This document shows positions 34,668-43,833 of a stretch of 64,000 nucleotides of DNA, in pieces. How positions within the stretch are numbered: the first letter of the stretch is position 1; every line of letters starts with the position of its first letter. The notes beneath the pieces were generated by a model. It saw only the letters and a program-made list of their open reading frames with translations, was not told where the DNA came from and did not search any database. The translations under genes and the position numbers were made by a program. This DNA is from Streptomyces flavofungini (GTDB taxonomy: Bacteria > Actinomycetota > Actinomycetes > Streptomycetales > Streptomycetaceae). Location: assembly GCF_014650815.1 (NCBI RefSeq), contig NZ_BMVR01000015.1:124001-188000 (forward strand). The letters are read 5' to 3'.

Positions 34668-34832
34668 CGATCGCCATCCAAACCGATCACCTCTTCAGGG
34701 GTGCGGTTGGGTGTCGATTGAGTAACAGACCTTGATGTGAGGCAAAATCTCCGCCTCAGGTCGGGCACAAGTCCGGCCTCTCACGCGTTACGTGCGCTGA
34801 GACACCGCAGACACCCAGAGGGGGAGAGCGAC

Positions 34833-35129
34833 ATGGCAACGGACTACGACACCCCACGCAAGACCGACGATGACGTCAACGAGGACAGCATCGAGGAGCT
34901 GAAGGCCAGGCGGAACGACAAGTCGACGTCGTCGGTAGACGTCGACGAGTTCGAGGCTGCCGAGGGCCTGGAGCTGCCCGGCGCGGACCTGTCCAACGAG
35001 GAGCTCGCCGTGCGCGTGCTCCCCAAGCAGCAGGACGAGTTCACGTGCATGAGCTGCTTCCTGGTGCACCACCGCAGCCAGCTGGCCCGGGAGAAGAACG
35101 GCCAGCCGATCTGCCGCGACTGCGACTGA
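34833..35129 (+). CDS. DUF4193-family small zinc-ribbon-like protein
   Basis: 98 residues from ATG at 34833 with GGGGGAGAG upstream. The N-terminal 60 residues are acidic and probably disordered. The C-terminus has CMSC and, 26 residues on, CRDC, a four-cysteine zinc finger resembling that of DksA/TraR. This is the DUF4193 family, universal in actinobacteria (Rv2699c in M. tuberculosis). No function is established to my knowledge; an interaction with RNA polymerase or ribosomes would fit the finger but is speculation. The next gene follows after 13 bases. Confidence 0.85.
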   Translation: MATDYDTPRKTDDDVNEDSIEELKARRNDKSTSSVDVDEFEAAEGLELPGADLSNEELAVRVLPKQQDEFTCMSCFLVHHRSQLAREKNGQPICRDCD

Positions 35130-35142
35130 GGCGGGGTCGGCC

Positions 35143-36165
35143 GTGACAGGCTCGACCCCGTCCAGGAAGCACCGCTTCCAGGACCAGGGAGCGGACGCGG
35201 ACGTGCCCGAGGGTGCGTCGGAGGCCGAGCGGGGCCCTGGGGCCTCGCTCGACCCTGCCGGTACCTCGCCGCGCGGCGAGGGCGCCACAGGGGCACACAG
35301 CGCCGCTGAGGCGGCGTACGAGGCGGTTCCCGTGCTGGTGCGCGGTTCCGCCCTGGAAGTGCTGGAGACGGCCGCCCTCGAGGCGGCGGACAGGGAGTAC
35401 GGGGACGGCACGGAGGCGGACGAGCAGGGGGCCCGAGGCAAGGGCCGCCGCCTCACCGCAGTCACGAACGGACTGAAGAACGGCGTGCGCCGCAGTGGGC
35501 GCAGCGCCAAGGCCGGCATCGGCTATCTCGCCGACCGGATCATCGAGAACGCCCCGCGGGTCCCGGTCCGCGACCTGGCGACGCTCCGCAAGCAGTTCCC
35601 GGGCCTCGGCCCCGAGCAGCTCGCGGACAAGCTCATCGCCGGGGCGGCGAACGCGACCTCCACGGTGGGTGCCGGAGTCGGCGCGGCGGCGATGCTGCCC
35701 GTGCCGCCCGCGATGCCCGCCGAGCTGGCCGCCGAGATCACCGGCGTCGCCGCCATAGAGCTGAAGCTCATCGCGGAGCTGCACGAGGTCTACGGCCGCC
35801 GGCCCGAGGGCAACCTCAAGGAGCGCAGCGCCGCGTATCTGCGTGCCTGGACCGAGGAGCGCGGCATCGACGTGGTCAAGCCCACGTCGATCAACGCGGC
35901 GCTCGGCAGCCAGATGAAGCGGGAACTGCGCCAGCAGATCATGAAGCGGATGGTGCGCAACCTGCCGAACCTGCTGCCGTTCATGGTGGGCGCGGCGGTC
36001 GGCGCCGTGATGAACCGCAGGGACACCAAGAAGCTCGCCGAGCGCGTCCGGGGCGACCTGCGTCGCAGTCAGGTGCCGTGGGACGCCCTCGAGGGCCTGC
36101 CGCCGCTGGAGGCGCCCGCGGATCCGCTGCGCCTGGGGAAGAAGCCCAAGGAGCTCGGGGGCTGA
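35143..36165 (+). CDS. EcsC-like membrane-associated protein
   Basis: 340 residues from GTG at 35143. The first 95 residues are acidic and disordered. Residues about 125-320 are a conserved helical domain with glycine-rich hydrophobic hairpins (GAGVGAAAMLPVPPAMPAEL, LPFMVGAAVGAVMNRRDTKK), typical of EcsC-like proteins that associate with membranes. The function is unknown. It is probably co-transcribed with DUF4193. Confidence 0.6.
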   Translation: MTGSTPSRKHRFQDQGADADVPEGASEAERGPGASLDPAGTSPRGEGATGAHSAAEAAYEAVPVLVRGSALEVLETAALEAADREYGDGTEADEQGARGKGRRLTAVTNGLKNGVRRSGRSAKAGIGYLADRIIENAPRVPVRDLATLRKQFPGLGPEQLADKLIAGAANATSTVGAGVGAAAMLPVPPAMPAELAAEITGVAAIELKLIAELHEVYGRRPEGNLKERSAAYLRAWTEERGIDVVKPTSINAALGSQMKRELRQQIMKRMVRNLPNLLPFMVGAAVGAVMNRRDTKKLAERVRGDLRRSQVPWDALEGLPPLEAPADPLRLGKKPKELGG

Positions 36166-36281
36166 ACCTCTCGCCCGCGCCGCCCCGGGCTCCGGGTGCC
36201 GCGCCGGGCTGTGACTCCTCCGCCGCGCTCGGGGCTCCGTGACGGGCTGTGACCCCTACGCCGCGTACGGCGCCCGCGGCG

Positions 36282-36728
36282 CTACGCCGCGCGTACCGCC
36301 TTCAAAGCAGCCGCCAGCCCTTCGGGGTTCCGCGTCGACAGGTACACGTACGGAGTGGGGTCCGCGGGGTCCGTGACCTCTACCCGCAGCGCCGTAGGGA
36401 TGTAACTGCGCAGCACCATGAAGGCGCGCGGGTCCGCCTTGTAGGTCCGCCAGGCGCGCGCCTCCTCCTCGTCCAGGGCCTCGGCCGCCCCCAGCGCCGT
36501 CACCGGGATCTTCGCGTCACCGGCGACCAGGGAGCCCGCCACGACCCGGATCCGCACCGCGCCGTAGGTGCTGGTGAGGACCGCCGCCAGGGCCGTCCCG
36601 CCGACCAGGCCGCCCAGCAGGGGCAGCGTGCCGAGCGGGAGCATCGTCAGGCCCGCCGCGACACCGACCAGGACCGAGACGAGCCACCACGAACGGGGCG
36701 CGGTCAGGCGTTCTTCGTAAGGCTGCAT
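36282..36728 (-). CDS. DUF3093-family membrane protein
   Basis: 148 residues from ATG at 36726-36728. Two adjacent hydrophobic segments (about 15-33 and 36-55) form a hairpin. A cytoplasmic PH-like beta domain follows, ending in STRNPEGLAAAL, the typical DUF3093 close. It is conserved throughout actinobacteria (Rv2698 in M. tuberculosis), always beside dut; function unknown. It is divergent from the thioesterase gene, 58 bp apart. Confidence 0.85.
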   Translation of the reverse strand: MQPYEERLTAPRSWWLVSVLVGVAAGLTMLPLGTLPLLGGLVGGTALAAVLTSTYGAVRIRVVAGSLVAGDAKIPVTALGAAEALDEEEARAWRTYKADPRAFMVLRSYIPTALRVEVTDPADPTPYVYLSTRNPEGLAAALKAVRAA

Positions 36729-36786
36729 GAAGCCAAGCTTGGCACGGTGCGCGACGGCCGCTGACGCGGAGGTAAGGTCTGCGCCT

Positions 36787-37371
36787 GTGAGTGGTACATC
36801 AGCAGGTCTGACACCCCCGGCGGACGCCATACGTCCAGCCCGCCACCCGGACGCGCCCGCGCCCGGCGAGCTCATCGGCGCGCACTACGCGCACTGTTTC
36901 GGCTGCGGGGGAGGGCAGGCCCACGGGCTGCACCTGGAGGCACGGGCCGGTGAAGGCGTCGCCATCACCGCCGAGTTCACGGTGCGCGAGGCGCACCAGG
37001 GGGCTCCCGGCCTCGCACACGGTGGCGTGCTCGCCACCGCGCTCGACGAGACGCTCGGCTCCCTGAACTGGCTGCTGCGGGTGATCGCGGTGACCGGACG
37101 CCTGGAGACGGACTTCCGGCGGCCCGTTCCGGTCGGCACCGTGCTGTTCCTGGAGGCGGAGGTGACCGCCGTCGCCGGGCGCAAGATCTACTCCACCGCC
37201 ACCGGCCGGATCGGCGGGCCCGAAGGTCCCGTCGCCGTCCGTGCCGACGCCCTCTTCATCGAGGTGAAGGTGGACCACTTCATCGACAACGGCCGCCCGG
37301 AGGAGATCCGCGCGGCCATGAACGACCCGGACCAGATCCGGCGCGCCCGCGCCTTCGAGGTGAACCCGTGA
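36787..37371 (+). CDS. PaaI/hotdog-fold thioesterase
   Basis: 194 residues from GTG at 36787. The hotdog domain shows HCFGCGG near residue 38, then APGLAHGGVLATALDETLG, where the central helix carries the catalytic Asp/Glu and the HGG motif of the PaaI class. It hydrolyses acyl-CoA or acyl-ACP thioesters; substrate unknown. No ribosome site is present, and a -10-like TAAGGT ends eight bases before the GTG, so it is probably leaderless. Its stop overlaps the dut start (GTGA). Confidence 0.82.
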   Translation: MSGTSAGLTPPADAIRPARHPDAPAPGELIGAHYAHCFGCGGGQAHGLHLEARAGEGVAITAEFTVREAHQGAPGLAHGGVLATALDETLGSLNWLLRVIAVTGRLETDFRRPVPVGTVLFLEAEVTAVAGRKIYSTATGRIGGPEGPVAVRADALFIEVKVDHFIDNGRPEEIRAAMNDPDQIRRARAFEVNP

Positions 37372-37898
37372 CCCACCCTGCTCCTTTGGACGTGCTGATC
37401 AGGCGCGTCGACCCCGACGTACCGCTGCCGGCGTACGCGCAGCCCGGCGATGCCGGTGCCGATGTGCGCACGACCGAGAGCTGCGAACTGGCCCCCGGTG
37501 AACGGGCGGTGCTGCCGACCGGGGTTTCCATCGCGCTGCCCGAGGGGTACGCGGCCTTCGTGCACCCCCGGTCGGGCCTCGCCGCACGCTGCGGTGTCGC
37601 CATGGTGAATGCCCCGGGGACGATTGATGCCGGGTACCGTGGGGAGATCAAGGTGATCGTGGTGAATCTCGACCCGCGCGAGAGCGTGCGGTTCGAGCGC
37701 TTCGACCGGATTGCCCAACTGGTCGTCCAGCAGGTCGAGAAGGTGCGCTTCCAGGAGGTGGCGGAGCTTCCCGGCTCGGTGCGGGCCGAGGGGGGATTCG
37801 GGTCCACCGGAGGCCATGCCGCCGTGGGCGTCAGCGCGGATGAACAAACGGGTGGGAATCGATACGCGTCGGTCGTATCCGACCGGGAAGGACAGTGA
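37368..37898 (+). CDS. dut: dUTP diphosphatase
   Basis: 176 residues from a GTG overlapping the thioesterase stop. All five trimeric dUTPase motifs are present: PGDAGADVRT, PRSGLA, the uracil-binding GTIDAGYRGEIKVI with the catalytic Asp, RIAQLVV, and the glycine-rich P-loop-like GGFGSTGGH near residue 145. The 27-residue extension after it is variable. It hydrolyses dUTP to dUMP, protecting DNA from uracil. The DUF3710 gene begins two bases after its stop. Confidence 0.95.
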   Translation: MTHPAPLDVLIRRVDPDVPLPAYAQPGDAGADVRTTESCELAPGERAVLPTGVSIALPEGYAAFVHPRSGLAARCGVAMVNAPGTIDAGYRGEIKVIVVNLDPRESVRFERFDRIAQLVVQQVEKVRFQEVAELPGSVRAEGGFGSTGGHAAVGVSADEQTGGNRYASVVSDREGQ

Positions 37899-37899
37899 C

Positions 37900-38673
37900 G
37901 TGTTCGGACGTCGCAAGAAGAGCGGTGCCGCCGAGGACGCGGCGAGCGAGGCCGAGCAGGTCGTCGACGGCATCGACAACGAAGGTGCCGAGGACGCTGA
38001 GGGCGCTGAGCCGCAGCGTGTGAGGCTGGAGCCGGAGCCGCGCCCCGACGGTCCCTGGGACGCCTCCGAGGTCCGCGAGCCCGGCGAGGGCCGGGTCGAC
38101 CTGGGCGGGCTTTTCGTGCCGGGGGTCGAGGGCATGGAGCTGCGCGTGGAGGTCGCCGGTGACGCGATCGTCGCGGCCACCGTCGTGCTCCAGGACAGCG
38201 CCGTGCAGCTGCAGGGCTTCGCCGCCCCCAAGCGCGAGGGCATCTGGGGCGAGGTCCGCGAGGAGATCGCTTCGGGCATCACGCAGCAGGGCGGTGTCAT
38301 CGACGAGGTCGAAGGTCCGCTCGGCTGGGAGCTGCGCGCGCAGGTGCCGGTGCAGCTGCCGGACGGCACGGGCGGCTTCCAGGTGGTCAGGTTCGTCGGG
38401 GTGGACGGCCCGCGCTGGTTCCTGCGGGGCGTGATCTCCGGGCAGGGGGCCGTGCAGCCGCAGGCCGCCGGTCTGCTGGAGCAGATCTTCCGGGACACCG
38501 TCGTGGTCCGAGGCGAGGGCCCGATGGCCCCGCGCGACCCGATCGTCCTCAAGCTGCCGGACGACGCGCAGATGGTGCCCGAGGGCGTCCAGCAGGAGGA
38601 CCAGGAGACCTCACGGTTCTCCGGCGGCATGGGCCAGCTCGCGCGCGGGCCGGAAATCACCGAAGTACGCTGA
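37900..38673 (+). CDS. DUF3710-family protein
   Basis: 257 residues from GTG at 37900, with GGGAAGGAC upstream. A basic start (FGRRKKSG) and about 50 acidic residues precede a beta-rich domain containing GAVQPQAAGLLEQIFRDTVV, the DUF3710 core. The function is unknown; the family is restricted to actinobacteria and sits beside dut (Rv2696c in M. tuberculosis). It ends the thioesterase-dut-DUF3710 operon, closed by the hairpin at 38754. Confidence 0.85.
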   Translation: MFGRRKKSGAAEDAASEAEQVVDGIDNEGAEDAEGAEPQRVRLEPEPRPDGPWDASEVREPGEGRVDLGGLFVPGVEGMELRVEVAGDAIVAATVVLQDSAVQLQGFAAPKREGIWGEVREEIASGITQQGGVIDEVEGPLGWELRAQVPVQLPDGTGGFQVVRFVGVDGPRWFLRGVISGQGAVQPQAAGLLEQIFRDTVVVRGEGPMAPRDPIVLKLPDDAQMVPEGVQQEDQETSRFSGGMGQLARGPEITEVR

Positions 38674-38753
38674 CGAACCGGCCACCGACGCGTCCGCACG
38701 GTTGACCGGGCGGCGCCGGGGCAGCGGGCCGGGTTGATCGGAAAAGTTGCGAG

Positions 38754-38793
38754 CCGATGGGCCGCACTCCCTTATGGGGGTGCGGCCCATCGG
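38754..38793 (+). terminator. 18-bp hairpin after the dut operon
   Basis: CCGATGGGCCGCACTCCC pairs with GGGGGTGCGGCCCATCGG with one wobble and loop TTAT. It is followed by TGTTTTCC, a partial U-run. Confidence 0.88.
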
Positions 38794-38941
38794 TGTTTTC
38801 CCAGGTGGAAACGGAACGCGTAAGAGAGTCGTCAATGCGGCACCCATGCCCGTATGGGAGGTGTCAACGGCGATCAAAACCTGCCAGCGAGGCGGTTTCC
38901 TCAACAGGTCAGCAATTCCGAATCTCATCTAGGAGCACACG

Positions 38942-39025
38942 ATGGCCGACGTGGCCTTCGTCGTCACCACGATCGCGGTCTTTGCGCTGGTGGCACTCGT
39001 TGCCAAGGGGGTGGCGAAGCTGTGA
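38942..39025 (+). CDS. 27-residue single-span membrane peptide preceding kdpF
   Basis: ATG at 38942 with AGGAG at about 38931-38935; TGA at 39023-39025. The peptide is one hydrophobic helix (VAFVVTTIAVFALVALVA) with a short basic end (KGVAKL). Its stop overlaps the kdpF GTG by four bases, so it is the first cistron of the kdp operon. It is not KdpF itself, which follows. It may be a second KdpF-like stabiliser or a leader peptide that couples translation; both ideas are inference. Confidence 0.75.
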   Translation: MADVAFVVTTIAVFALVALVAKGVAKL

Positions 39026-39111
39026 CCGCCGAAAACATCGTCGGCCTCGTGGTGGCTGTCGCCCTGCTGGGCTATCTCGTCCTCGCCCTTGTGTTCCCGG
39101 AGAGGTTCTGA
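39022..39111 (+). CDS. kdpF: KdpF, small subunit of the Kdp potassium pump
   Basis: 29 residues from GTG at 39022 overlapping the previous stop. The sequence is a single transmembrane helix ending LVLALVFPERF, the characteristic KdpF tail. In E. coli KdpF stabilises the KdpABC complex. kdpA starts eight bases after its stop. Confidence 0.9.
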   Translation: MTAENIVGLVVAVALLGYLVLALVFPERF

Positions 39112-39119
39112 GTCAAGTA

Positions 39120-40784
39120 ATGAGCCCCGTCCTCGCTGGTGTGCTCCAGCTGCTCGCGCTCGTCGCCGCACTGGCCCTCGCATACCGTCCTCTCGGCGAC
39201 TACATGGCCGGCGTCTACTCCTCCGACAAGCATCTGCGCGTCGAGAAGTGGATCTACAAGGGAATCGGTGCCAATCCGAACACGGAAATGCGCTGGCCCG
39301 CTTATCTGCGCGGTGTTCTCGCCTTCTCCGCGATGAGTGTGCTGTTCCTCTATCTGCTGCAGCGGCTCCAGGGATCGCTGCCGGGCTCGCTCGGCTTCAA
39401 GGCCATCGACCCGGACCAGGCGTTCAACACGGCGACCTCGTTCGTGGCGAACACCAACTGGCAGTCGTACTCCGGCGAACAGGCCATGGGCCACGTCGTG
39501 CAGACCGGCGGCCTCGCGGTGCAGAACTTCGTCTCGGCCGCCGTCGGCATCGCCGTCGCCGTGGCCCTGGTGCGCGGCTTCGCGCGCTCGCGCACCGGCG
39601 AACTCGGCAACTTCTGGTCCGACCTGGTCCGCGGTGTCGTCCGCATCCTCATCCCGATCTCCGTCATCGGCGCGATCGTCCTGGTCGCCTGCGGCGCGAT
39701 CCAGAACTTCTCCGGGATCCACGGCGTCGGCCAGTTCATGGGCGGCAGCCAGGAGTGGAACGGCGGCGCGGTCGCCTCGCAGGAGGCCATCAAGGAGCTG
39801 GGCACCAACGGCGGCGGCTACTTCAACGCCAACTCCGCCCACCCCTTCGAGAACCCGAACCCGATCTCGAACCTCTTCGAGATCTTCCTCATCCTGGTGA
39901 TCCCGTTCGCCCTGACCCGGACCTTCGGCAAGATGGTCGGCTCGGTCAAGCAGGGCTACGCGATCCTCGCCACGATGGCGACGATCTGGATCGGCTTCAC
40001 GGCGCTGATGATGTGGACCGAGTTCCACCACGGCGGCCCGGCGTTCGACCTCGCGGGCGGCGCGATGGAGGGCAAGGAGACCCGCTTCGGCATCGGCGGC
40101 TCGTCGCTCTTCGCGACCAGCACCACGCTCACCTCCACCGGTGCCGTGAACTCCTTCCACTCCTCCTACACCGGCTTCGGCGGCGGGATCACGATGCTGG
40201 GCATGCAGCTCGGCGAGATCGCGCCCGGCGGTACCGGGTCGGGTCTCTACGGCATGCTCATCATGGCGATCATCGCGGTCTTCATCGCGGGTCTCATGGT
40301 CGGACGTACGCCGGAGTACCTGGGCAAGAAGATCGGCACCCGGGAGATCAAGCTCGCGGCCTGCTACATCCTCGTCACGCCCGCGCTCGTGCTCGGCTTC
40401 ACCGGTGCCTCCATGGCCCTGTCGACGCCGAAGGACTCGATGCTCAACAGCGGCGCGCACGGATTCTCCGAGATCCTGTACGCCTTCACCTCCGGCGCCA
40501 ACAACAACGGTTCGGCGTTCGCCGGTCTGACCGCGGACACGCAGTGGTTCAACACCACGATCGGTCTCGCGATGCTGCTCGGCCGGTTCCTGCCGATGGT
40601 GTTCGTCCTCGCGCTCGCCGGGTCGCTGGCCGAGCAGAAGCCGATCCCGGCCACGGCGGGCACGCTCCGTACCGAGAAGCCCCTGTTCACGGGCCTGTTG
40701 GTCGGCACCATCATGATCATCACTGGTCTGACGTACTTCCCGGCGCTCGCGCTCGGGCCCCTCGCAGAGGGTCTCGCGTCATGA
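39120..40784 (+). CDS. kdpA: KdpA, potassium-translocating subunit
   Basis: 554 residues, about ten membrane segments. KdpA forms the K+ channel-like pore of the P-type pump, with four repeated selectivity-filter-like loops; ELGTNGGGYFNANSAHPFEN and SGANNNGSAFAGL are visible examples. Length matches the family (about 557). Its TGA overlaps the kdpB ATG (ATGA). Confidence 0.95.
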   Translation: MSPVLAGVLQLLALVAALALAYRPLGDYMAGVYSSDKHLRVEKWIYKGIGANPNTEMRWPAYLRGVLAFSAMSVLFLYLLQRLQGSLPGSLGFKAIDPDQAFNTATSFVANTNWQSYSGEQAMGHVVQTGGLAVQNFVSAAVGIAVAVALVRGFARSRTGELGNFWSDLVRGVVRILIPISVIGAIVLVACGAIQNFSGIHGVGQFMGGSQEWNGGAVASQEAIKELGTNGGGYFNANSAHPFENPNPISNLFEIFLILVIPFALTRTFGKMVGSVKQGYAILATMATIWIGFTALMMWTEFHHGGPAFDLAGGAMEGKETRFGIGGSSLFATSTTLTSTGAVNSFHSSYTGFGGGITMLGMQLGEIAPGGTGSGLYGMLIMAIIAVFIAGLMVGRTPEYLGKKIGTREIKLAACYILVTPALVLGFTGASMALSTPKDSMLNSGAHGFSEILYAFTSGANNNGSAFAGLTADTQWFNTTIGLAMLLGRFLPMVFVLALAGSLAEQKPIPATAGTLRTEKPLFTGLLVGTIMIITGLTYFPALALGPLAEGLAS

Positions 40785-42934
40785 CAACCGACACCAGGAA
40801 GCAAGAGGAGCCCGGCTCCATGACTCCCACGTCCACCGCGACTCCCACGCGTGCGCCGCACCAGGATCTGCCCACCGGGCACAAGCCGGACGACGGCAAG
40901 GTCGGCGGCGGCCTGTTCGACCCCAAGCAACTCCTGAAGTCGTTCCCGGACGCCGTCAGGAAGCTCGACCCGCGGGTGATGGTCAAGTCCCCCGTGATGT
41001 TCGTGGTCCTGATCGGCTCGGTGCTCACCACCGTGCTCGCCGTCAAGGACCCGGGCGACTGGTTCGGCTGGGCGATCGCGGCGTGGCTGTGGCTGACCAC
41101 GATCTTCGCCAACCTGGCGGAGGCCGTGGCCGAGGGCCGCGGCAAGGCCCAGGCCGACACGCTGCGCAAGGCCAAGACCGACACCGTCGCGCGCCGCCTT
41201 TCCGCCGATGGCAGGACCGAGGAGCAGGTGCCCGGCACCGGGCTCAAGATCGGTGATCTGGTCGTCTGCGAGGCGGGCGACGTGATCCCCGGCGACGGTG
41301 ACGTCGTCGAGGGCGTGGCGAGCGTCGACGAGTCGGCGATCACCGGTGAGTCCGCTCCGGTCATCCGTGAGTCCGGCGGCGACCGCTCGGCCGTCACCGG
41401 CGGCACGAAGGTCCTCTCCGACCGCATCGTCATCAAGATCACGACGAAGCCCGGTGAGACCTTCATCGACCGGATGATCAACCTGGTCGAGGGCGCCGCC
41501 CGGCAGAAGACGCCCAACGAGATCGCGCTGAACATCCTGCTCGCCTCGCTGACCATCGTCTTCCTGCTCGCGGTCGTCACGCTGCAGCCGTTCGCGGTGT
41601 ACGCGGGTGCCGAGCAGTCCATGATCGTCCTTGCCGCGCTGCTTGTCTGCCTGATCCCGACGACGATCGGCGCGCTGCTCTCCGCGATCGGCATCGCGGG
41701 CATGGACCGCCTGGTCCAGCGCAACGTCCTCGCGATGTCGGGCCGTGCGGTGGAAGCCGCCGGTGACGTCTCCACGCTGCTGCTCGACAAGACCGGCACC
41801 ATCACCCTCGGCAACCGTCAGGCCGCCGAGTTCGTGCCGGTACGCGGGACGACCGACGCCGAGGTGGCCGACGCCGCCCAGCTCTCCTCGCTGGCCGACG
41901 AGACGCCCGAGGGCCGCTCCATCGTCGTGCTCGCCAAGGAGAAGTACGGTCTGCGCGAGCGTCACCAGGGCGAACTGGTGGACGCCGAGTGGATCGCCTT
42001 CACCGCCCAGACCCGGATGTCGGGTGTGGACGTGGACGGGCGCAAGGTCCGCAAGGGCGCGACCGGTTCGGTCGCCGCCTGGGTCGTGGAGCGCGGTGGC
42101 ACGGTCACCGACGAGGCCCAGGAGCTCACCGACAAGATCTCGCAGGCGGGCGGCACGCCGCTGCTCGTCGCCCTGGAGGACGCCAAGGGCGCCCGCGTCC
42201 TGGGTGTCATCCACCTCAAGGACGTCGTCAAGGAGGGCATGCGGGAGCGGTTCGACGAGCTGCGCCGCATGGGCATCAAGACCGTCATGATCACGGGTGA
42301 CAACCCGCTGACGGCCAAGGCGATCGCCGACGAGGCGGGCGTGGACGACTTCCTCGCGGAGGCCACGCCCGAGGACAAGATGGCGCTCATCAAGCGCGAG
42401 CAGGCCGGTGGCAAGCTCGTCGCGATGACGGGTGACGGCACGAACGACGCTCCGGCGCTCGCGCAGGCCGACGTCGGCGTGGCCATGAACACCGGCACCT
42501 CGGCCGCCAAGGAGGCCGGGAACATGGTGGACCTGGACTCCAACCCGACCAAGCTCATCGAGATCGTGGAGATCGGCAAGCAGTTGCTGATCACCCGTGG
42601 CGCGCTGACCACCTTCTCGATCGCCAACGACGTCGCGAAGTACTTCGCGATCATCCCGGCGATGTTCGCGGTGGTCTACCCGGGCCTGGACAAGCTCAAC
42701 GTGATGGACCTGTCCAGCCCCAAGTCCGCGATCCTGTCGGCCGTCATCTTCAACGCGCTGATCATCATCGCCCTCGTGCCGCTGGCCCTGAAGGGCGTGC
42801 AGTACCGGCCGATGAGCGCGGACAAGATGCTGCGGCGCAACCTGGGGATCTACGGCCTCGGCGGGCTCGTCGCCCCGTTCATCGGCATCAAGATCATCGA
42901 CCTGCTCATCTCCCTCATCCCGGGCATTGGGTGA
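40781..42934 (+). CDS. kdpB: KdpB, P-type ATPase subunit of the potassium pump
   Basis: 717 residues from the ATG overlapping kdpA's stop. It has the actuator loop TGES (188-191), phosphorylated Asp336 in DKTGT, the nucleotide-binding KGAT, and hinge motif TGDGTNDAP, with membrane segments at about 70-115, 250-300 and 600-715. The first 40 residues are a hydrophilic extension rich in Thr/Pro, longer than in E. coli KdpB; an internal ATG at 40820 could also serve as start. It hydrolyses ATP to drive K+ uptake. Confidence 0.95.
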   Translation: MTTDTRKQEEPGSMTPTSTATPTRAPHQDLPTGHKPDDGKVGGGLFDPKQLLKSFPDAVRKLDPRVMVKSPVMFVVLIGSVLTTVLAVKDPGDWFGWAIAAWLWLTTIFANLAEAVAEGRGKAQADTLRKAKTDTVARRLSADGRTEEQVPGTGLKIGDLVVCEAGDVIPGDGDVVEGVASVDESAITGESAPVIRESGGDRSAVTGGTKVLSDRIVIKITTKPGETFIDRMINLVEGAARQKTPNEIALNILLASLTIVFLLAVVTLQPFAVYAGAEQSMIVLAALLVCLIPTTIGALLSAIGIAGMDRLVQRNVLAMSGRAVEAAGDVSTLLLDKTGTITLGNRQAAEFVPVRGTTDAEVADAAQLSSLADETPEGRSIVVLAKEKYGLRERHQGELVDAEWIAFTAQTRMSGVDVDGRKVRKGATGSVAAWVVERGGTVTDEAQELTDKISQAGGTPLLVALEDAKGARVLGVIHLKDVVKEGMRERFDELRRMGIKTVMITGDNPLTAKAIADEAGVDDFLAEATPEDKMALIKREQAGGKLVAMTGDGTNDAPALAQADVGVAMNTGTSAAKEAGNMVDLDSNPTKLIEIVEIGKQLLITRGALTTFSIANDVAKYFAIIPAMFAVVYPGLDKLNVMDLSSPKSAILSAVIFNALIIIALVPLALKGVQYRPMSADKMLRRNLGIYGLGGLVAPFIGIKIIDLLISLIPGIG

Positions 42935-42940
42935 CCTGAA

Positions 42941-43660
42941 ATGAACAACTCCGTAGGAAACACCGCCCGGTTGCTGGGCGCCGGACTGCGCGCCCTGCTC
43001 GTCCTGACCGTCATCTGCGGCGTGCTCTACCCGCTCGCCGTGACCGGCGTGGCCCAGGCCCTGTTCAACAACAAGGCCAACGGCTCCGAGATCAAGGACG
43101 GCGGCAAGGTCGTCGGCTCCGAGCTGATCGGACAGCGCTACGACCTGCCGCTGAAGAAGGGCCAGGAGACCCCGGAGCCGGACCTGAAGTGGTTCCAGCC
43201 CCGGCCGTCCAACGGGCTCGGTACGAACAGCGTGAACACCCAGTACAAGCTGCTCCTGTCCGGCGCCACCAACCTCGCGGGCGACTCCGGGTCCCTGCAG
43301 AAGGACGGCAAGGAGGTCTGCGACCCCAAGGCCGAGGAGGGGCTGTGCGCCCAGGTCCGCGCCGCCCGGGACGCCGTCATCAAGGACAACCGGACGGCCG
43401 ACTACAAGGTCAGGCCCTCGGACATCCCGGCGGAGGCCGTGACGTCCTCGGGCTCGGGCCTGGACCCGCACATCTCCCCGGAGTACGCCGACCTCCAGGC
43501 GCACCGCGTCGCGGACCGGAACGGCCTGGACTTCGAGCAGGTGGAGAAGCTGGTCGACGACCACACCGACGGGCGGATCCTCGGCTTCATGGGTGAGCCG
43601 CGCGTCAACGTCCTCAAGCTCAACATCGCGTTGAAGCACCTGGTGGCGGAGAAGGGCTGA
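42941..43660 (+). CDS. kdpC: KdpC, accessory subunit of the potassium pump
   Basis: 239 residues: one N-terminal membrane helix (about 12-35) and a periplasm-facing domain. Family strings GSELIGQ, FQPRPS and the C-terminal VNVLKLNIALKHL are visible. At 239 residues it is longer than E. coli KdpC (190), the extra being an insertion near residues 100-150 that includes two cysteines (VCDPKAEEGLCAQ). A UUCG-loop terminator closes the structural operon 20 bases downstream. Confidence 0.93.
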   Translation: MNNSVGNTARLLGAGLRALLVLTVICGVLYPLAVTGVAQALFNNKANGSEIKDGGKVVGSELIGQRYDLPLKKGQETPEPDLKWFQPRPSNGLGTNSVNTQYKLLLSGATNLAGDSGSLQKDGKEVCDPKAEEGLCAQVRAARDAVIKDNRTADYKVRPSDIPAEAVTSSGSGLDPHISPEYADLQAHRVADRNGLDFEQVEKLVDDHTDGRILGFMGEPRVNVLKLNIALKHLVAEKG

Positions 43661-43680
43661 CCTTCCCCCTGCGCCGCAAG

Positions 43681-43721
43681 GCCCCTCGCGGTCCGGTTCG
43701 CCGGACCGCGAGGGGCTTTTT
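43681..43721 (+). terminator. UUCG-tetraloop terminator after kdpC
   Basis: GCCCCTCGCGGTCCGG and CCGGACCGCGAGGGGC form a perfect 16-bp stem with a TTCG loop, followed by TTTTT. This is the most canonical intrinsic terminator in the window and separates kdpFABC from the following genes. Confidence 0.95.
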
Positions 43722-43833
43722 CCGTGCCTTCTTCAAGCCTTGACGGAAGTCAGGTCCGTACCTATGGTCACCGTTCAACACGCGTGTTCAGACAGGCACT
43801 TGAAGTTCACATACACGAACGGATGGCCTCTTC

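Larger units (their letters stand above)
34441..34832. other. Regulatory-looking intergenic region before the DUF4193 gene
   Basis: About 390 bp with no supported gene and clearly lower GC content than its surroundings. It holds two palindromes listed separately (34512-34525 and 34652-34667) and a TGAGGC/GCCTCA inverted repeat at about 34736-34756. No terminator-like hairpin after cutS was found. Confidence 0.6.

Noticed and set aside
40364..43639. A very long open frame (about 1,091 codons) antisense to kdpA-kdpB-kdpC
   Set aside because: It mirrors the GC-biased third positions of the kdp genes, has His/Asp/Gly/Arg-rich composition with no recognisable domain, and crosses three well-supported genes.
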